DNA from: Pseudomonadota bacterium
GTDB taxonomy: Bacteria > Pseudomonadota > Alphaproteobacteria > Rhizobiales > Rhizobiaceae
Length of the DNA stretch: 6,911 nucleotides
Direction: 5' to 3'
Assembly: GCA_023419995.1 (NCBI GenBank)
Contig: JAEZXF010000324.1
Location: 1-6,911, forward strand
Position 1 is the stretch's first letter. Each line of letters opens with the position of its first letter. The position numbers and the translations under genes were made by a program. Below, one piece after another: positions 1 through 6,754 of this stretch. Below the pieces are notes generated by a model. It searched no databases. It saw only the letters and a list, made by a program, of their open reading frames with translations, and was not told the DNA's origin.

Positions 1-45
1 CTTGATCCGCTCCCACTGGTCATCCCGAAGCGTGTCGCAGTCCAT
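1..45 (-). CDS. IS5-family transposase, N-terminal 15 codons only (partial)
   Basis: The reverse complement of bases 45 to 1 is an open frame starting with ATG and encoding MDCDTLRDDQWERIK, which runs off the window. The D-x-QWERIK block is typical of the amino terminus of IS5-family (DDE) transposases, which usually begin with about this spacing. A GGAG Shine–Dalgarno sequence (complement of 53–56) lies 7 bases before the ATG, which supports the start. The catalytic DDE residues are not in view, so it cannot be judged whether the transposase is intact. It reads in the same direction as hrcA and away from it. Confidence 0.65.
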   Translation of the reverse strand, partial: MDCDTLRDDQWERIK

Positions 46-123
46 CGCCGATCTCCAAAAATCAGCGTTGAATCTGATTTGCTCTCCCTTGGGAATCCCA
101 ACCCGTTAAATCGTCACTACCCC
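1..123 (-). mobile_element. One end of an IS5-like insertion sequence (cut by the window edge)
   Basis: On the minus strand this stretch reads out of the hrcA stop codon through a non-coding leader of about 78 bases, then a ribosome-binding site, then the start of a transposase. That is how the 5' end of an insertion sequence looks. The leader contains a short GGGATTCCC-type palindrome (around 92–100) and begins with a G-run right after the CTAG that holds the hrcA stop. CTAG fits the YTAR-like target preference known for some IS5-group elements, so the four bases 123–126 could be the target duplication. The far end of the element is outside the window, so terminal inverted repeats and the duplication cannot be confirmed. 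The exact inner boundary is inference. Confidence 0.6.
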
Positions 124-1206
124 CTAGCGCAGGATGCGGCTGACGAGCTGGGCCGTGTAGTCGACCATCGGCACGATGCGGGCATAGTTGAGCCGCGTCG
201 GGCCGATGACGCCGAGCGCGCCGATGACGCGGGCGTCCTTGTCGCGATAGGGCGCGACCACCAGCGACGAGCCCGACAGCGAGAACAGCTTGTTCTCCGA
301 GCCGATGAAGATGCGCACGCCCGAGCCTTCCTCGGCGAGGTCGAGAAGCTGGATCAGCCCCTCCTTGGTCTCCAGGTCCTCGAACAGGTGGCGCAGGAGG
401 GCGAGATCGGCCTGCGCGGTGACGTTCTCGAGCAGGTGGGCGCGGCCGCGCACGATCAGGCGGGCTGGAAGCCCGCTCTCGGCGCCGGCCCAGACCGCCA
501 GCCCCCGCTCGACCAGATCCTGCGACAGCGTGTCGAGGGCGGCGCGCGTGTCCTCGCGCAGCCTGGAGATCTCGGCCTTCGCCTCGGCCAGCGTGCGGCC
601 GCGGATGTGGGCGTTGAGGAAGTTCGACGCCTCGTGGAGCTGCGAGGCGGTGATGCCGGCCGGCAGCTCGAGCACGCGGTTCTCCACGTCGCCGTTCTGC
701 GAGACGAGCACCGTCAGCGCCCGGGTCGGCTCGAGCTGGATGAACTCGATGTGCTTCAGCGGCACCTCGGCCTTGGTCGCCAGCACCAGCCCGGCGCCGC
801 GCGACATGCCGGACAGCATCTGGCTCGCCTCGGTCAGCATGTGCTCGAGCGTCGCGCCGCTGCCGGAGGCCCTGACCTGGGCCTCGATGTTGCGGCGCTC
901 GCCGTCGGAAAGGTCGCCGATCTCCATGAAGGCGTCGACGAAGAAGCGCAGGCCGGTCTGCGTCGGCAGCCGGCCCGCCGAGACGTGCGGCGCATAGATC
1001 AGGCCGAGCTGCTCGAGGTCGCTCATCACGTTGCGCACCGTGGCCGGCGACAGCGACTGCGGCAGCAGCCGGGACAGGCTGCGCGAGCCGACGGGCTCGC
1101 CGTCCTTCAGATAGGTCTCGACGATCGTGCGGAAGATCTCGCGCGAGCGCGCGTCGAGCGACTGGAGGTAATGATGGTCCGGCTGTGGCTTCGTCATCGT
1201 CGGCAT
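124..1206 (-). CDS. hrcA: Heat-inducible transcription repressor HrcA
   Basis: HrcA is the cytoplasmic repressor that binds CIRCE operators (typically upstream of groESL) and is kept active by GroEL, so heat shock relieves repression. The 360-residue product has the family layout. It has an N-terminal winged helix-turn-helix (about 15–85) with [13 protein letters not shown] at 53–65 and HVSAGRLPT at 74–82. A GAF-like middle follows, and the C-terminal signature [19 protein letters not shown] lies at 332–350. Length is normal for alphaproteobacteria. The ATG at 1206 is preferred over the one at 1197 (MTKPQ...) because a weak purine-rich site (GGGAAAG, complement of 1212–1218) precedes it. The frame stays open upstream into rph, but that extension is antisense to a real gene. 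hrcA is divergent from rph. grpE, its usual downstream neighbour in this group, is not next: an IS end begins right at the stop codon. The protein looks complete despite that. Confidence 0.96.
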   Translation of the reverse strand: MPTMTKPQPDHHYLQSLDARSREIFRTIVETYLKDGEPVGSRSLSRLLPQSLSPATVRNVMSDLEQLGLIYAPHVSAGRLPTQTGLRFFVDAFMEIGDLSDGERRNIEAQVRASGSGATLEHMLTEASQMLSGMSRGAGLVLATKAEVPLKHIEFIQLEPTRALTVLVSQNGDVENRVLELPAGITASQLHEASNFLNAHIRGRTLAEAKAEISRLREDTRAALDTLSQDLVERGLAVWAGAESGLPARLIVRGRAHLLENVTAQADLALLRHLFEDLETKEGLIQLLDLAEEGSGVRIFIGSENKLFSLSGSSLVVAPYRDKDARVIGALGVIGPTRLNYARIVPMVDYTAQLVSRILR

Positions 1207-1225
1207 GGCTTCTTTCCCGGCCAAG

Positions 1226-1253
1226 GATATAGTGGGGCGGCGTGGCGACGCAA
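1226..1253 (-). promoter_or_regulatory. Candidate sigma-70 promoter for hrcA
   Basis: On the minus strand, TTGCGT (complement of 1248–1253) and TATATC (complement of 1226–1231) are separated by 16 bases and lie about 20 bases before the hrcA start. The match to the alphaproteobacterial TTG...TATA-like pattern is fair. No CIRCE inverted repeat (TTAGCACTC-N9-GAGTGCTAA) is visible in the whole hrcA–rph spacer, so autorepression through CIRCE is not indicated here. Motif match only. Confidence 0.35.
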
Positions 1254-1347
1254 CGGCCCGAAACACGGGATCGTCCGGGGCCGGGACCATGGCCGCGGTC
1301 GGCCGACGTCCGTGCGGAGCGGCGCGTGCGGCCGCGAGCCAAATAAA

Positions 1348-1376
1348 TTGCGTCTTCAGGAGCCGGCGGCTACAAG
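1348..1376 (+). promoter_or_regulatory. Candidate sigma-70 promoter for rph
   Basis: TTGCGT (1348–1353) and TACAAG (1371–1376) are separated by exactly 17 bases, just downstream of a short AT-rich patch (1339–1349) in otherwise very GC-rich DNA. Transcription would start near 1383, leaving a leader of about 20 bases before the rph ATG. The -35 hexamer is identical to the one proposed for the divergent hrcA promoter. Motif match only. Confidence 0.4.
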
Positions 1377-1402
1377 CCCGCATCTCGAAACGGAACGGAA
1401 CC

Positions 1403-2119
1403 ATGCGGCCATCCAAACGCCAGCCCGACGAAATGCGGGCGATCTCCTTCGACCGCGGCGTGCCCCGGCACGCCGAGGGCTCCTGCCTCGTGCGCTTCGG
1501 CGACACCCATGTCCTGTGCACGGCGAGCCTGGAGGAGCGGGTGCCGCCATGGCTGCGCAACTCCGGCAAGGGCTGGGTGACGGCCGAATACGGCATGCTG
1601 CCGCGCTCGACCGGCGAGCGCATGCGCCGCGAGGCGTCGTCCGGCAAGCAGGGCGGCCGCACGCTGGAGATCCAGCGCCTGATCGGCCGATCCTTGCGCG
1701 CCGTCGTCGACCTCCAGGCGCTCGGCGAGGTGCAGATCACCGTCGACTGCGACGTCATCCAGGCCGACGGCGGCACGCGCACGGCCGCCATCACCGGCGG
1801 CTTCGTGGCGCTGCACGACTGCCTGAAGTGGATGGAGGCGCGCCAGATGCTCAGCATCCAGAAGGTGCTGAGGGACCATGTCGCGGCGATCTCCTGCGGC
1901 ATCCACAACGGCGTGCCGGTGATCGACCTCGACTATGCCGAGGATTCGTCGGCCGTCACCGACGCCAACTTCGTCATGACCGGCAAGGGCGGCATCGTCG
2001 AAGTGCAGGGCACGGCCGAGGGCGAGCCGTTCTCCGAGGAGGAGTTCTCGGCGCTGATGGCGCTGGCGAAGGGCGGCATCGCCCGGCTGGTCAATCTGCA
2101 GAAGATGGCGATCACGTAG
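1403..2119 (+). CDS. rph: Ribonuclease PH
   Basis: RNase PH is a phosphate-dependent 3'-to-5' exoribonuclease that trims tRNA precursors and acts on structured RNA in the cytoplasm, as a hexameric ring. The 238-residue product has the standard family length. Recognisable blocks are [12 protein letters not shown] near the N terminus, [13 protein letters not shown] around 53–65, the [16 protein letters not shown] stretch, and [19 protein letters not shown] around 113–131, which carries the conserved phosphate-site GGTRTA motif and acidic residues. The ATG at 1403 is chosen because GGAACGGAA (1392–1400) precedes it and the protein then starts [12 protein letters not shown], as expected. The frame is open further upstream (to 1205), but that part is the divergent spacer. 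It is transcribed away from hrcA, a neighbour pair widely conserved in alphaproteobacteria. Confidence 0.97.
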   Translation: MRPSKRQPDEMRAISFDRGVPRHAEGSCLVRFGDTHVLCTASLEERVPPWLRNSGKGWVTAEYGMLPRSTGERMRREASSGKQGGRTLEIQRLIGRSLRAVVDLQALGEVQITVDCDVIQADGGTRTAAITGGFVALHDCLKWMEARQMLSIQKVLRDHVAAISCGIHNGVPVIDLDYAEDSSAVTDANFVMTGKGGIVEVQGTAEGEPFSEEEFSALMALAKGGIARLVNLQKMAIT

Positions 2120-2155
2120 GCCACGGACGACCTGATGACCCTGCGCCGCCTCTCA

Positions 2156-2275
2156 CCTGCCTGCCGGCATCCTCTCCCCGTGAACGGCGAGAGGAGAGAC
2201 TGCCGCAACCTCGCCACGTCCCCTTCTCCTCGTTCACGGGGAGAAGGTGCCCGAAGGGCGGATGAGGGGCGGCGC
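2156..2275. repeat. Mosaic palindromic intergenic repeat, copy 1 (RIME-like)
   Basis: The element starts with a 16-base block (2156–2171) also found at 6755–6770. It ends with a 71-base block (2205–2275) that matches 6841–6911 at 67 of 71 positions in the same orientation. Between the blocks is an imperfect hairpin (2171–2194, arms CCTCTC/GAGAGG plus CCGT/ACGG). The right block holds a 12-pair hairpin (2222–2247, arms CCTTCTCC/GGAGAAGG, 2-base loop TC, one T·G wobble at 2230/2239) followed by a small GCCC-GAA-GGGC palindrome (2249–2259). This CTTCTCCCCG...CGGGGAGAAGG...GGATGAGGGGC type resembles the RIME mosaic elements described in rhizobia; the family name is from memory. It fills nearly all of the rph–VOC gap. 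It may shape mRNA 3' ends, but there is no T-run, so it is not a classical terminator. Confidence 0.85.
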
Positions 2276-2304
2276 GGACATCCGCCGTCCGGCGGGAGCG
2301 CACA

Positions 2305-2736
2305 ATGACCCCCTCCGGCATCCTCGAATCCGCGCTCTATGTCGACGACCTCGACAGGGCGGAGGCGTTCTATGGCGGGGTGCTGGGGCTGGAGCGCATC
2401 GCGCGGGTCGAGGAGCGCCACGTCTTCTTCCGCTGCGGCGACGGCGTGCTTCTGCTGTTCGACGCGCAGGCGACGGTGAAGCCGCCCGCGCCGGACGCGA
2501 GGCTGCCGGTGCCGCCGCACGGCGCGACGGGAGACGGGCACCTGTGCTTCCGAGCCACGGCGCAGGAGATCGACCGGTTCCGGGCGCATCTGGAGAGGAA
2601 CGGCGTCGCCATCGCGGCCGATTTCCGCTGGCCGGCGCGCGGCGACGAGCCGAGCGGCGGCCGCTCGATCTATTTCCGCGATCCGGCAGGCAACTCGCTG
2701 GAGATCGCCGAACCGAGAATCTGGGGACTGGCCTGA
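2305..2736 (+). CDS. VOC superfamily (glyoxalase/bleomycin-resistance fold) protein
   Basis: The 143-residue protein has the single-domain vicinal-oxygen-chelate pattern of two beta-alpha-beta-beta-beta modules. The first module is [20 protein letters not shown] (8–27) and the second starts at GDGHLCFRA (77–85). It ends in the characteristic [12 protein letters not shown] (126–137). By alignment with FosA/glyoxalase-type members the metal positions would be E8, H79 and E133. The first is Glu rather than the commoner His, so metal binding is plausible but unusual. The substrate is not predictable: candidates include lyases, dioxygenases and thiol-transferase-like resistance proteins. The start at 2305 has GGGAG (2294–2298) 6 bases upstream. 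Its stop overlaps the rdgB start by one base (TGATG), so it is probably the first gene of the rdgB–hemW–rsmI–yraN operon. Family call is firm; function is unknown. Confidence 0.88.
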   Translation: MTPSGILESALYVDDLDRAEAFYGGVLGLERIARVEERHVFFRCGDGVLLLFDAQATVKPPAPDARLPVPPHGATGDGHLCFRATAQEIDRFRAHLERNGVAIAADFRWPARGDEPSGGRSIYFRDPAGNSLEIAEPRIWGLA

Positions 2737-3383
2737 TGCGCATGCTCGAGGGAAAGAAGATCGTCGTCGCGAGCCACAACAGGGGCAAGCTGGCCGAGAT
2801 CGCCGACCTGATCGGGCCGTTCGGCTTCGAGGCGAAGTCGGCGGCCGAATACGGCCTGCCCGAACCGGACGAGACCGGCACCACCTTCGAGGAGAACGCC
2901 TACATCAAGGCCTTCGCCGCCGCCGCCGCCACCGGCCTGCTGGCGCTGTCGGACGACAGCGGGCTCGCGGTCGACGCGCTCGACGGCGCGCCCGGCGTCT
3001 ACACGGCCGACTGGGCGGTGCAGGAGGACGGCAGCCGCGATTTCGGCCGCGCCATGGCGCTGACCGAGGAAAAGCTGGCCGCAAAGGGCGCCACCGCACC
3101 CGCCGACCGCACAGGGCGCTTCGTCTCCGTGATCTGTGTCGCCTGGCCCGACGGGCATGCCGAGTACTTCCGCGGCGAGGTCGACGGCACGCTGGTATGG
3201 CCGCCGCGCGGCGAGAAGGGCTTCGGCTACGACCCGATCTTCCTGCCCGACGGCCACGACAAGACCTTCGGCGAGATGACCGCCGAGGAAAAGCACGGCT
3301 GGAAGCCCGGCGGCGCCACCGCCCTTTCCCACCGCGCCCGCGCCTTCCGGAAGTTCGCCCGCGCCATGCTCGGCTCGCCATGA
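2736..3383 (+). CDS. rdgB: dITP/XTP (non-canonical purine NTP) pyrophosphatase, RdgB/HAM1 family
   Basis: RdgB hydrolyses dITP, ITP and XTP to the monophosphate plus pyrophosphate, keeping deaminated purines out of DNA and RNA. The 215-residue product contains the family motifs in order: VASHNRGK (11–18, nucleotide/phosphate binding), [10 protein letters not shown] (50–59, metal-binding Glu), [12 protein letters not shown] (71–82, catalytic Asp pair), GFGYDPIF (162–169, base recognition) and SHRARAF (198–204). Length is normal. The ATG at 2736 fits best because GGGGA (2723–2727) lies 8 bases upstream; the ATG at 2742 is an alternative. It overlaps the VOC stop by one base and its own stop overlaps the hemW start (ATGA), which suggests coupled translation. 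Confidence 0.96.
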   Translation: MRMLEGKKIVVASHNRGKLAEIADLIGPFGFEAKSAAEYGLPEPDETGTTFEENAYIKAFAAAAATGLLALSDDSGLAVDALDGAPGVYTADWAVQEDGSRDFGRAMALTEEKLAAKGATAPADRTGRFVSVICVAWPDGHAEYFRGEVDGTLVWPPRGEKGFGYDPIFLPDGHDKTFGEMTAEEKHGWKPGGATALSHRARAFRKFARAMLGSP

Positions 3384-4540
3384 GCGACACGGAGCGCGCG
3401 CCCGGCTTCGGAATCTACGTCCACTGGCCGTTCTGCGCGGCCAAGTGCCCCTATTGCGACTTCAACAGCCATGTGCGTCACCAGCCGGTCGACCAGCCGC
3501 GCTTCGTCGCCGCCTTCGCGGCCGAGATGGCGGCGATGCGCGCCCGCACCGGCCCGCACGCGGTGACGTCGATCTTCCTCGGCGGCGGCACGCCGTCGCT
3601 GATGGAGCCGCAGACCGTGGGCGCGGTGCTCGACGCCGTGGCGCGGAACTGGACCGTGCCCGCCGGCATCGAGGTGACGCTGGAGGCGAACCCGTCCTCT
3701 GTCGAGGCGTCGCGCTTCCGCGGCTATCGCGACGCCGGCGTCAACCGCGTCTCGCTCGGCGTGCAGGCGCTGGACGACAGGGACCTGCGCTTCCTCGGCC
3801 GCCTGCACGACGTCGAGCAGGCGCTCGGCGCGATCCGGCTGGCGCGCGAGACTTTTCCACGTTTGTCCTTCGACCTGATCTATGCCCGGCCCGGCCAGAC
3901 GCTCGAGGCGTGGGAGAGCGAGCTGGAGCAGGCGATCGGCCACGCGGCCGACCACCTGTCGCTCTACCAGCTCACCATCGAGGAGGGCACGCGCTTCCAC
4001 CTGCTGCACGAAGCGGGCAAGTTCGTCATGCCCGAGCCGGACCTCGCCGCCGACCTCTACCGGCTGACGCAGGAGGTGACGGCGGCGAAGGGCCTGCCGG
4101 CCTACGAGATCTCCAACCACGCGCGGCCGGGCGCGGAAAGCCGACACAACCTCGTCTACTGGCGCTACGGCGAGTATGTCGGCGTCGGCCCCGGCGCGCA
4201 TGGCCGCTTCGTCGAGGACGGCCGGCGCATCGTCACCTTCACCGAGAAGATGCCGGAGACCTGGGCGTCGCTGGTCGAGAGACAGGGCCACGGCATCGTC
4301 GGCGGCGAGGTGCTGACGCGCGAGGAGGAGGCCGACGAGTTCCTGCTGATGGGGTTGCGGCTGGCCGAGGGCATCGACCTTGCCCGCTACGAGCAGCTTT
4401 CCGGGCGGCCGCTGTCGTCGCGCCGCATCGCCACCCTGCAGGAGGAGAACCTCGTCGCCCCGGTCGGCAACGCCCGGCTGCGCGCCACGCCGTCCGGCAT
4501 GATCGTGCTCGACGCGGTGGTGGCCGATCTGGCACGATAG
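3380..4540 (+). CDS. hemW: Radical SAM heme chaperone HemW (HemN-like)
   Basis: HemW is a radical-SAM protein related to oxygen-independent coproporphyrinogen III oxidase; it is now regarded as a heme chaperone delivering heme to respiratory enzymes. The 386-residue product shows the [4Fe-4S] motif CAAKCPYC (C19, C23, C26) followed by D-F. The fourth cysteine found in true HemN is absent. Other marks are the SAM-binding GGGTPS (68–73), EANPSS (102–107), [10 protein letters not shown] (120–129), and the HemW-specific heme motif HNLVYW (256–261) followed by GVGPGAHG. A HemN C-terminal-type domain follows (about 300–386). There is no Shine–Dalgarno sequence before the ATG; it overlaps the rdgB stop as ATGA, so translation is probably re-initiated. 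Annotation as coproporphyrinogen oxidase would be an over-call given the cysteine pattern and HNxxYW. Confidence 0.95.
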   Translation: MSDTERAPGFGIYVHWPFCAAKCPYCDFNSHVRHQPVDQPRFVAAFAAEMAAMRARTGPHAVTSIFLGGGTPSLMEPQTVGAVLDAVARNWTVPAGIEVTLEANPSSVEASRFRGYRDAGVNRVSLGVQALDDRDLRFLGRLHDVEQALGAIRLARETFPRLSFDLIYARPGQTLEAWESELEQAIGHAADHLSLYQLTIEEGTRFHLLHEAGKFVMPEPDLAADLYRLTQEVTAAKGLPAYEISNHARPGAESRHNLVYWRYGEYVGVGPGAHGRFVEDGRRIVTFTEKMPETWASLVERQGHGIVGGEVLTREEEADEFLLMGLRLAEGIDLARYEQLSGRPLSSRRIATLQEENLVAPVGNARLRATPSGMIVLDAVVADLAR

Positions 4541-4544
4541 GCCG

Positions 4545-5444
4545 ATGAGCGGGGACACGGGAAGGGAGCGCAGCTACGTCGTCGGGCAGGCGGTGTTTTC
4601 CGCCCGGCCGCTGCCGCCCGCGCTCTACCTGGTGGCGACGCCGATCGGCAACCTGTCCGACATCACCATCCGCGCGCTGGAGACGCTGGCCGCCGCCGAC
4701 GTCCTCGCCTGCGAGGATACGCGCGTCACCCGGGTGCTGCTTGCCCGCTACGGCATCTCCCGCCGCACCACCGCCTATCACGAGCACAACGCCGCCGAGG
4801 CCGGGCCGAAGCTCGCCGAGGCGGTGCTGGCGGGCCGGAGCGTCGCGCTCGTCTCCGACGCCGGCACGCCGCTCGTCTCCGATCCCGGCTACCGACTGGT
4901 CGAGGAGGTCGTGGCCGCCGGCGGCACCGTCGTGCCCATCCCCGGTCCCTCGGCGCTGCTCGCCGCGCTGACGGCATCGGGCCTGCCCTCCGACACATTC
5001 CTGTTCGCCGGCTTCCTGCCGTCGAAAGCGGGCCAGCGCGCGGCGCGGCTGGAGGAGCTGAAGGCCGTGCCGGGAACGCTCGTCTTCTACGAATCACCGC
5101 GCCGGCTGGCCGGGGCGCTTTCCGCCATGGCCGACGTGCTGGGCGACCGGCCGGCCGCCGTCTGCCGCGAGCTGACCAAGACCTTCGAGGAGGTGCGGCG
5201 CGGCCCGCTCGCCGCGCTGGCCGCCGCCTATGCGGAGGAGGACACGCCGAAGGGCGAGGTCGTCGTCTGCGTCGGCCCGCCCCTGCCGCGGCAAGGCAAC
5301 GCCGAGGACGTCGACGCGCTGCTCCTGTCGCTCGGCGCCGAGCTGGGCGCATCGAAGGCGGCGGCGGAAGCCGCACGGATGACCGGCGGCAGGAAGGTCG
5401 ACCTCTACCGCAGGCTCATGGAGCTGAAAGGCGATGGCGGCTAG
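4545..5444 (+). CDS. rsmI: 16S rRNA (cytidine-1402-2'-O)-methyltransferase RsmI
   Basis: RsmI uses S-adenosylmethionine to methylate the 2'-O of C1402 in the decoding centre of 16S rRNA. The 299-residue product belongs to the tetrapyrrole-methylase-fold family. It has [12 protein letters not shown] (29–40), ACEDTRVT (55–62), [20 protein letters not shown] (101–120), [11 protein letters not shown] (132–142), [10 protein letters not shown] (152–161), FYESPRRL (181–188) and the late KGEVVVCVG (236–244). The N terminus carries about 25 extra residues before [10 protein letters not shown], a length I recall for rhizobial homologues. The start lies 4 bases after the hemW stop with only a weak ribosome-binding site, so it probably relies on coupling. 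The C-terminal coding end overlaps the start of yraN by 11 bases. Confidence 0.96.
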   Translation: MSGDTGRERSYVVGQAVFSARPLPPALYLVATPIGNLSDITIRALETLAAADVLACEDTRVTRVLLARYGISRRTTAYHEHNAAEAGPKLAEAVLAGRSVALVSDAGTPLVSDPGYRLVEEVVAAGGTVVPIPGPSALLAALTASGLPSDTFLFAGFLPSKAGQRAARLEELKAVPGTLVFYESPRRLAGALSAMADVLGDRPAAVCRELTKTFEEVRRGPLAALAAAYAEEDTPKGEVVVCVGPPLPRQGNAEDVDALLLSLGAELGASKAAAEAARMTGGRKVDLYRRLMELKGDGG

Positions 5445-5808
5445 GGGCGAGGGGCAGAGGCTTCGCCATCACCGGCGCGGCCATCGCGGCGAGTGGCTGG
5501 CCGCGATGGCGCTGATGCTGAAGGGCTACCGCATCCTCGAGCGGCGCTATCGCACCAGGCTCGGAGAGATCGACCTGATCGCGCGGCGCGGCAATCTCGT
5601 GCTGATCGTCGAGGTCAAGGTGCGGCCGACGCTGGTTCAGGCCATGGAGGCGGTGGCGCGGCTGTCGGAACGCCGCATCGAGTCCGCCGCCGACCTCTGG
5701 CTCGCGCGCCAGCCCGACCACGCCCGCCTGTCGCTGCGTTTCGACATGATCGCGGTCCTGCCGCGCCGCTGGCCGGTTCACGTCGAAAACATTTTCCAGG
5801 GCCGCTGA
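5434..5808 (+). CDS. yraN: UPF0102 family protein YraN (endonuclease-like fold)
   Basis: The 124-residue protein matches the conserved, poorly characterised UPF0102/YraN family, which has a PD-(D/E)xK nuclease-type core. Visible marks are an early GE (19–20), the [12 protein letters not shown] block (42–53, D47), the VEVKVR block (59–64, E60 and K62), and a late RFDMIAV (102–108). These acidic/lysine positions fit the expected active-site layout, but no reaction has been firmly assigned to the family. Its ATG lies inside the end of rsmI in another frame (11-base overlap) with GGAG and AAAGG just upstream (5420–5431). The rsmI–yraN pair is conserved across many proteobacteria, and in many rhizobia gshB follows; here it does not. 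It is the likely last gene of the operon. Confidence 0.93.
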   Translation: MAARGEGQRLRHHRRGHRGEWLAAMALMLKGYRILERRYRTRLGEIDLIARRGNLVLIVEVKVRPTLVQAMEAVARLSERRIESAADLWLARQPDHARLSLRFDMIAVLPRRWPVHVENIFQGR

Positions 5809-5827
5809 ACGCCGGCAAATTATTCCC

Positions 5828-5856
5828 TTGCGGCAGCTTTGGGGCGGGATCATGCT
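5828..5856 (+). promoter_or_regulatory. Weak candidate promoter for the cyclase gene
   Basis: In the 84-base gap after yraN, TTGCGG (5828–5833) is followed after 17 bases by CATGCT (5851–5856). The -35-like hexamer is reasonable and the -10-like hexamer is poor. It would give a leader of about 30 bases before the ATG at 5893. The gap and the distinct function of the next gene argue for separate transcription, but read-through from yraN is also possible because no terminator is visible between them. Confidence 0.22.
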
Positions 5857-5879
5857 GCCCGCGCATTTCCGCTCAAACC

Positions 5880-5885
5880 GGGGAA
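5880..5885 (+). promoter_or_regulatory. Ribosome-binding site deciding the cyclase start
   Basis: GGGGAA lies 7 bases before the ATG at 5893. The frame is open upstream to a TTG at 5839, but this site and the conserved-looking N terminus (MCHACVIEN) favour the ATG. Confidence 0.6.
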
Positions 5886-5892
5886 CAAGACG

Positions 5893-6708
5893 ATGTGCCA
5901 CGCCTGCGTCATCGAGAACGTCAAGTCGAACATGCTGTCGCGCCGAAGCCTCTTCAAAGGCGGCGTTGCCGCCGCTGCCGCCGTCACCGTCGCGGCCGCG
6001 CCGCAGCCGCTCTTCGCGCAAGGGCTGCCGGGCAAGGCGGAAGACCTGACGCACGAGCTCCACGAGAACTTCCCGACCTTCTTCGGCGGGCAGCAGGTCT
6101 TCTACGACAAGAAGTTCAGCTACGAGAAGGACACGTTCAACCTCTTCGAGCTGCGCATCAACGAGCACACCGGCACCCATATCGACGCGCCGCTGCACTT
6201 CTCCGCCGACGGCAAGTCGGTGGCCGAGATCGCGGTGGAAGACCTGATCGCGCCGCTGGTGGTGGTCGACATCCGCGCCAAAGCCGCCGAGAACGCCGAC
6301 GCGCAGCTCACGCCCGACGACCTCAAGGCGTGGATCGACGCCAACGGCGACCTGCCCGATGGCGCGGTGGTGGCGCTGAATTCCGGCTGGGACGCGCATC
6401 TCGGCACCGACAGGTTCCGCAACGCCGACGGCGAGGGCAAGATGCACTTCCCCGGCTTCCACGTCGAGGCGATCCAGCAGCTTCTCGAGGGCTCGACCAA
6501 GGCGATCGCGGTCGACACGCTGTCGCTCGATTTCGGCCAGTCGCCGGACTTCGCCGTCCACAACACCTGGCTGCCGGACGGCCGCTACGGCATCGAGGGC
6601 GTCGCCAATCTGGGCGCGCTGCCGGCGAGCGGCGCCACCATCGTCGTCGGTGCCCCCAAGGTGCGCGGCGGCACCGGCGGCCCGGCGCGGGTGTTCGCCT
6701 TCGTGTGA
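5893..6708 (+). CDS. Tat-exported cyclase family protein (kynurenine formamidase-like metallohydrolase)
   Basis: The 271-residue protein belongs to the cyclase/KynB-type family of metal-dependent amidohydrolases. The metal signature HTGTHIDAPLHF spans 92–103 (H92, H96, D98, H102). Further ligands matching the KynB pattern would be H223 and E235, spaced 12 residues apart as in KynB. DTLSLDFG (208–215) is also typical. The N terminus has a twin-arginine signal: SRRSLFKGG (16–24), an alanine-rich hydrophobic run (25–36), and a likely cleavage site after LFA (A42|Q43). The protein is therefore probably exported folded to the periplasm with its metal. Ahead of the signal is a 15-residue stretch beginning MCHACVIEN with a CxxC pair. 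The substrate is unknown: kynurenine formamidase, isatin hydrolase and other cyclic amide or ester hydrolases share the motif. Export makes a role in tryptophan catabolism less likely. A start at 5932 (MLSRRS) is possible but would lose the CxxC stretch. Confidence 0.88.
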   Translation: MCHACVIENVKSNMLSRRSLFKGGVAAAAAVTVAAAPQPLFAQGLPGKAEDLTHELHENFPTFFGGQQVFYDKKFSYEKDTFNLFELRINEHTGTHIDAPLHFSADGKSVAEIAVEDLIAPLVVVDIRAKAAENADAQLTPDDLKAWIDANGDLPDGAVVALNSGWDAHLGTDRFRNADGEGKMHFPGFHVEAIQQLLEGSTKAIAVDTLSLDFGQSPDFAVHNTWLPDGRYGIEGVANLGALPASGATIVVGAPKVRGGTGGPARVFAFV

Positions 6709-6754
6709 CGTAGGCCGGAGACGGGGGGTTGGCGGTCGGACGTCGCCGCCCCCG

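Noticed and set aside
1205..1402. N-terminal extension of rph
   Set aside because: It would cover the divergent promoter region. RNase PH is full length (238 residues) from 1403, where a good ribosome-binding site lies.
124..1908. The hrcA frame is open well upstream of the chosen start, giving a 594-residue reading
   Set aside because: The extra part runs antisense through rph. The HrcA family begins near MPTMTKPQ, and real ribosome-binding and promoter signals fit there.
79..2265. Very long plus-strand open frame (728 codons) across hrcA, rph and the repeat
   Set aside because: It is antisense to hrcA and out of frame with rph, low in complexity and rich in Arg/Ala/Gly. It is a GC-rich shadow, not a gene.
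2156..2304. CRISPR array or small RNA gene between rph and the VOC gene
   Set aside because: The repeated units are palindromic blocks with a second copy 4.6 kb away, without regular spacing or spacers. There is no clear promoter with terminator.
2884..2940. Run of GCC codons in rdgB as a possible slippage repeat
   Set aside because: It encodes a short alanine helix common in this protein family, and the frame is intact on both sides.
5839..5892. TTG start giving a longer cyclase
   Set aside because: No ribosome-binding site stands before it. The ATG at 5893 has GGGGAA 7 bases upstream.
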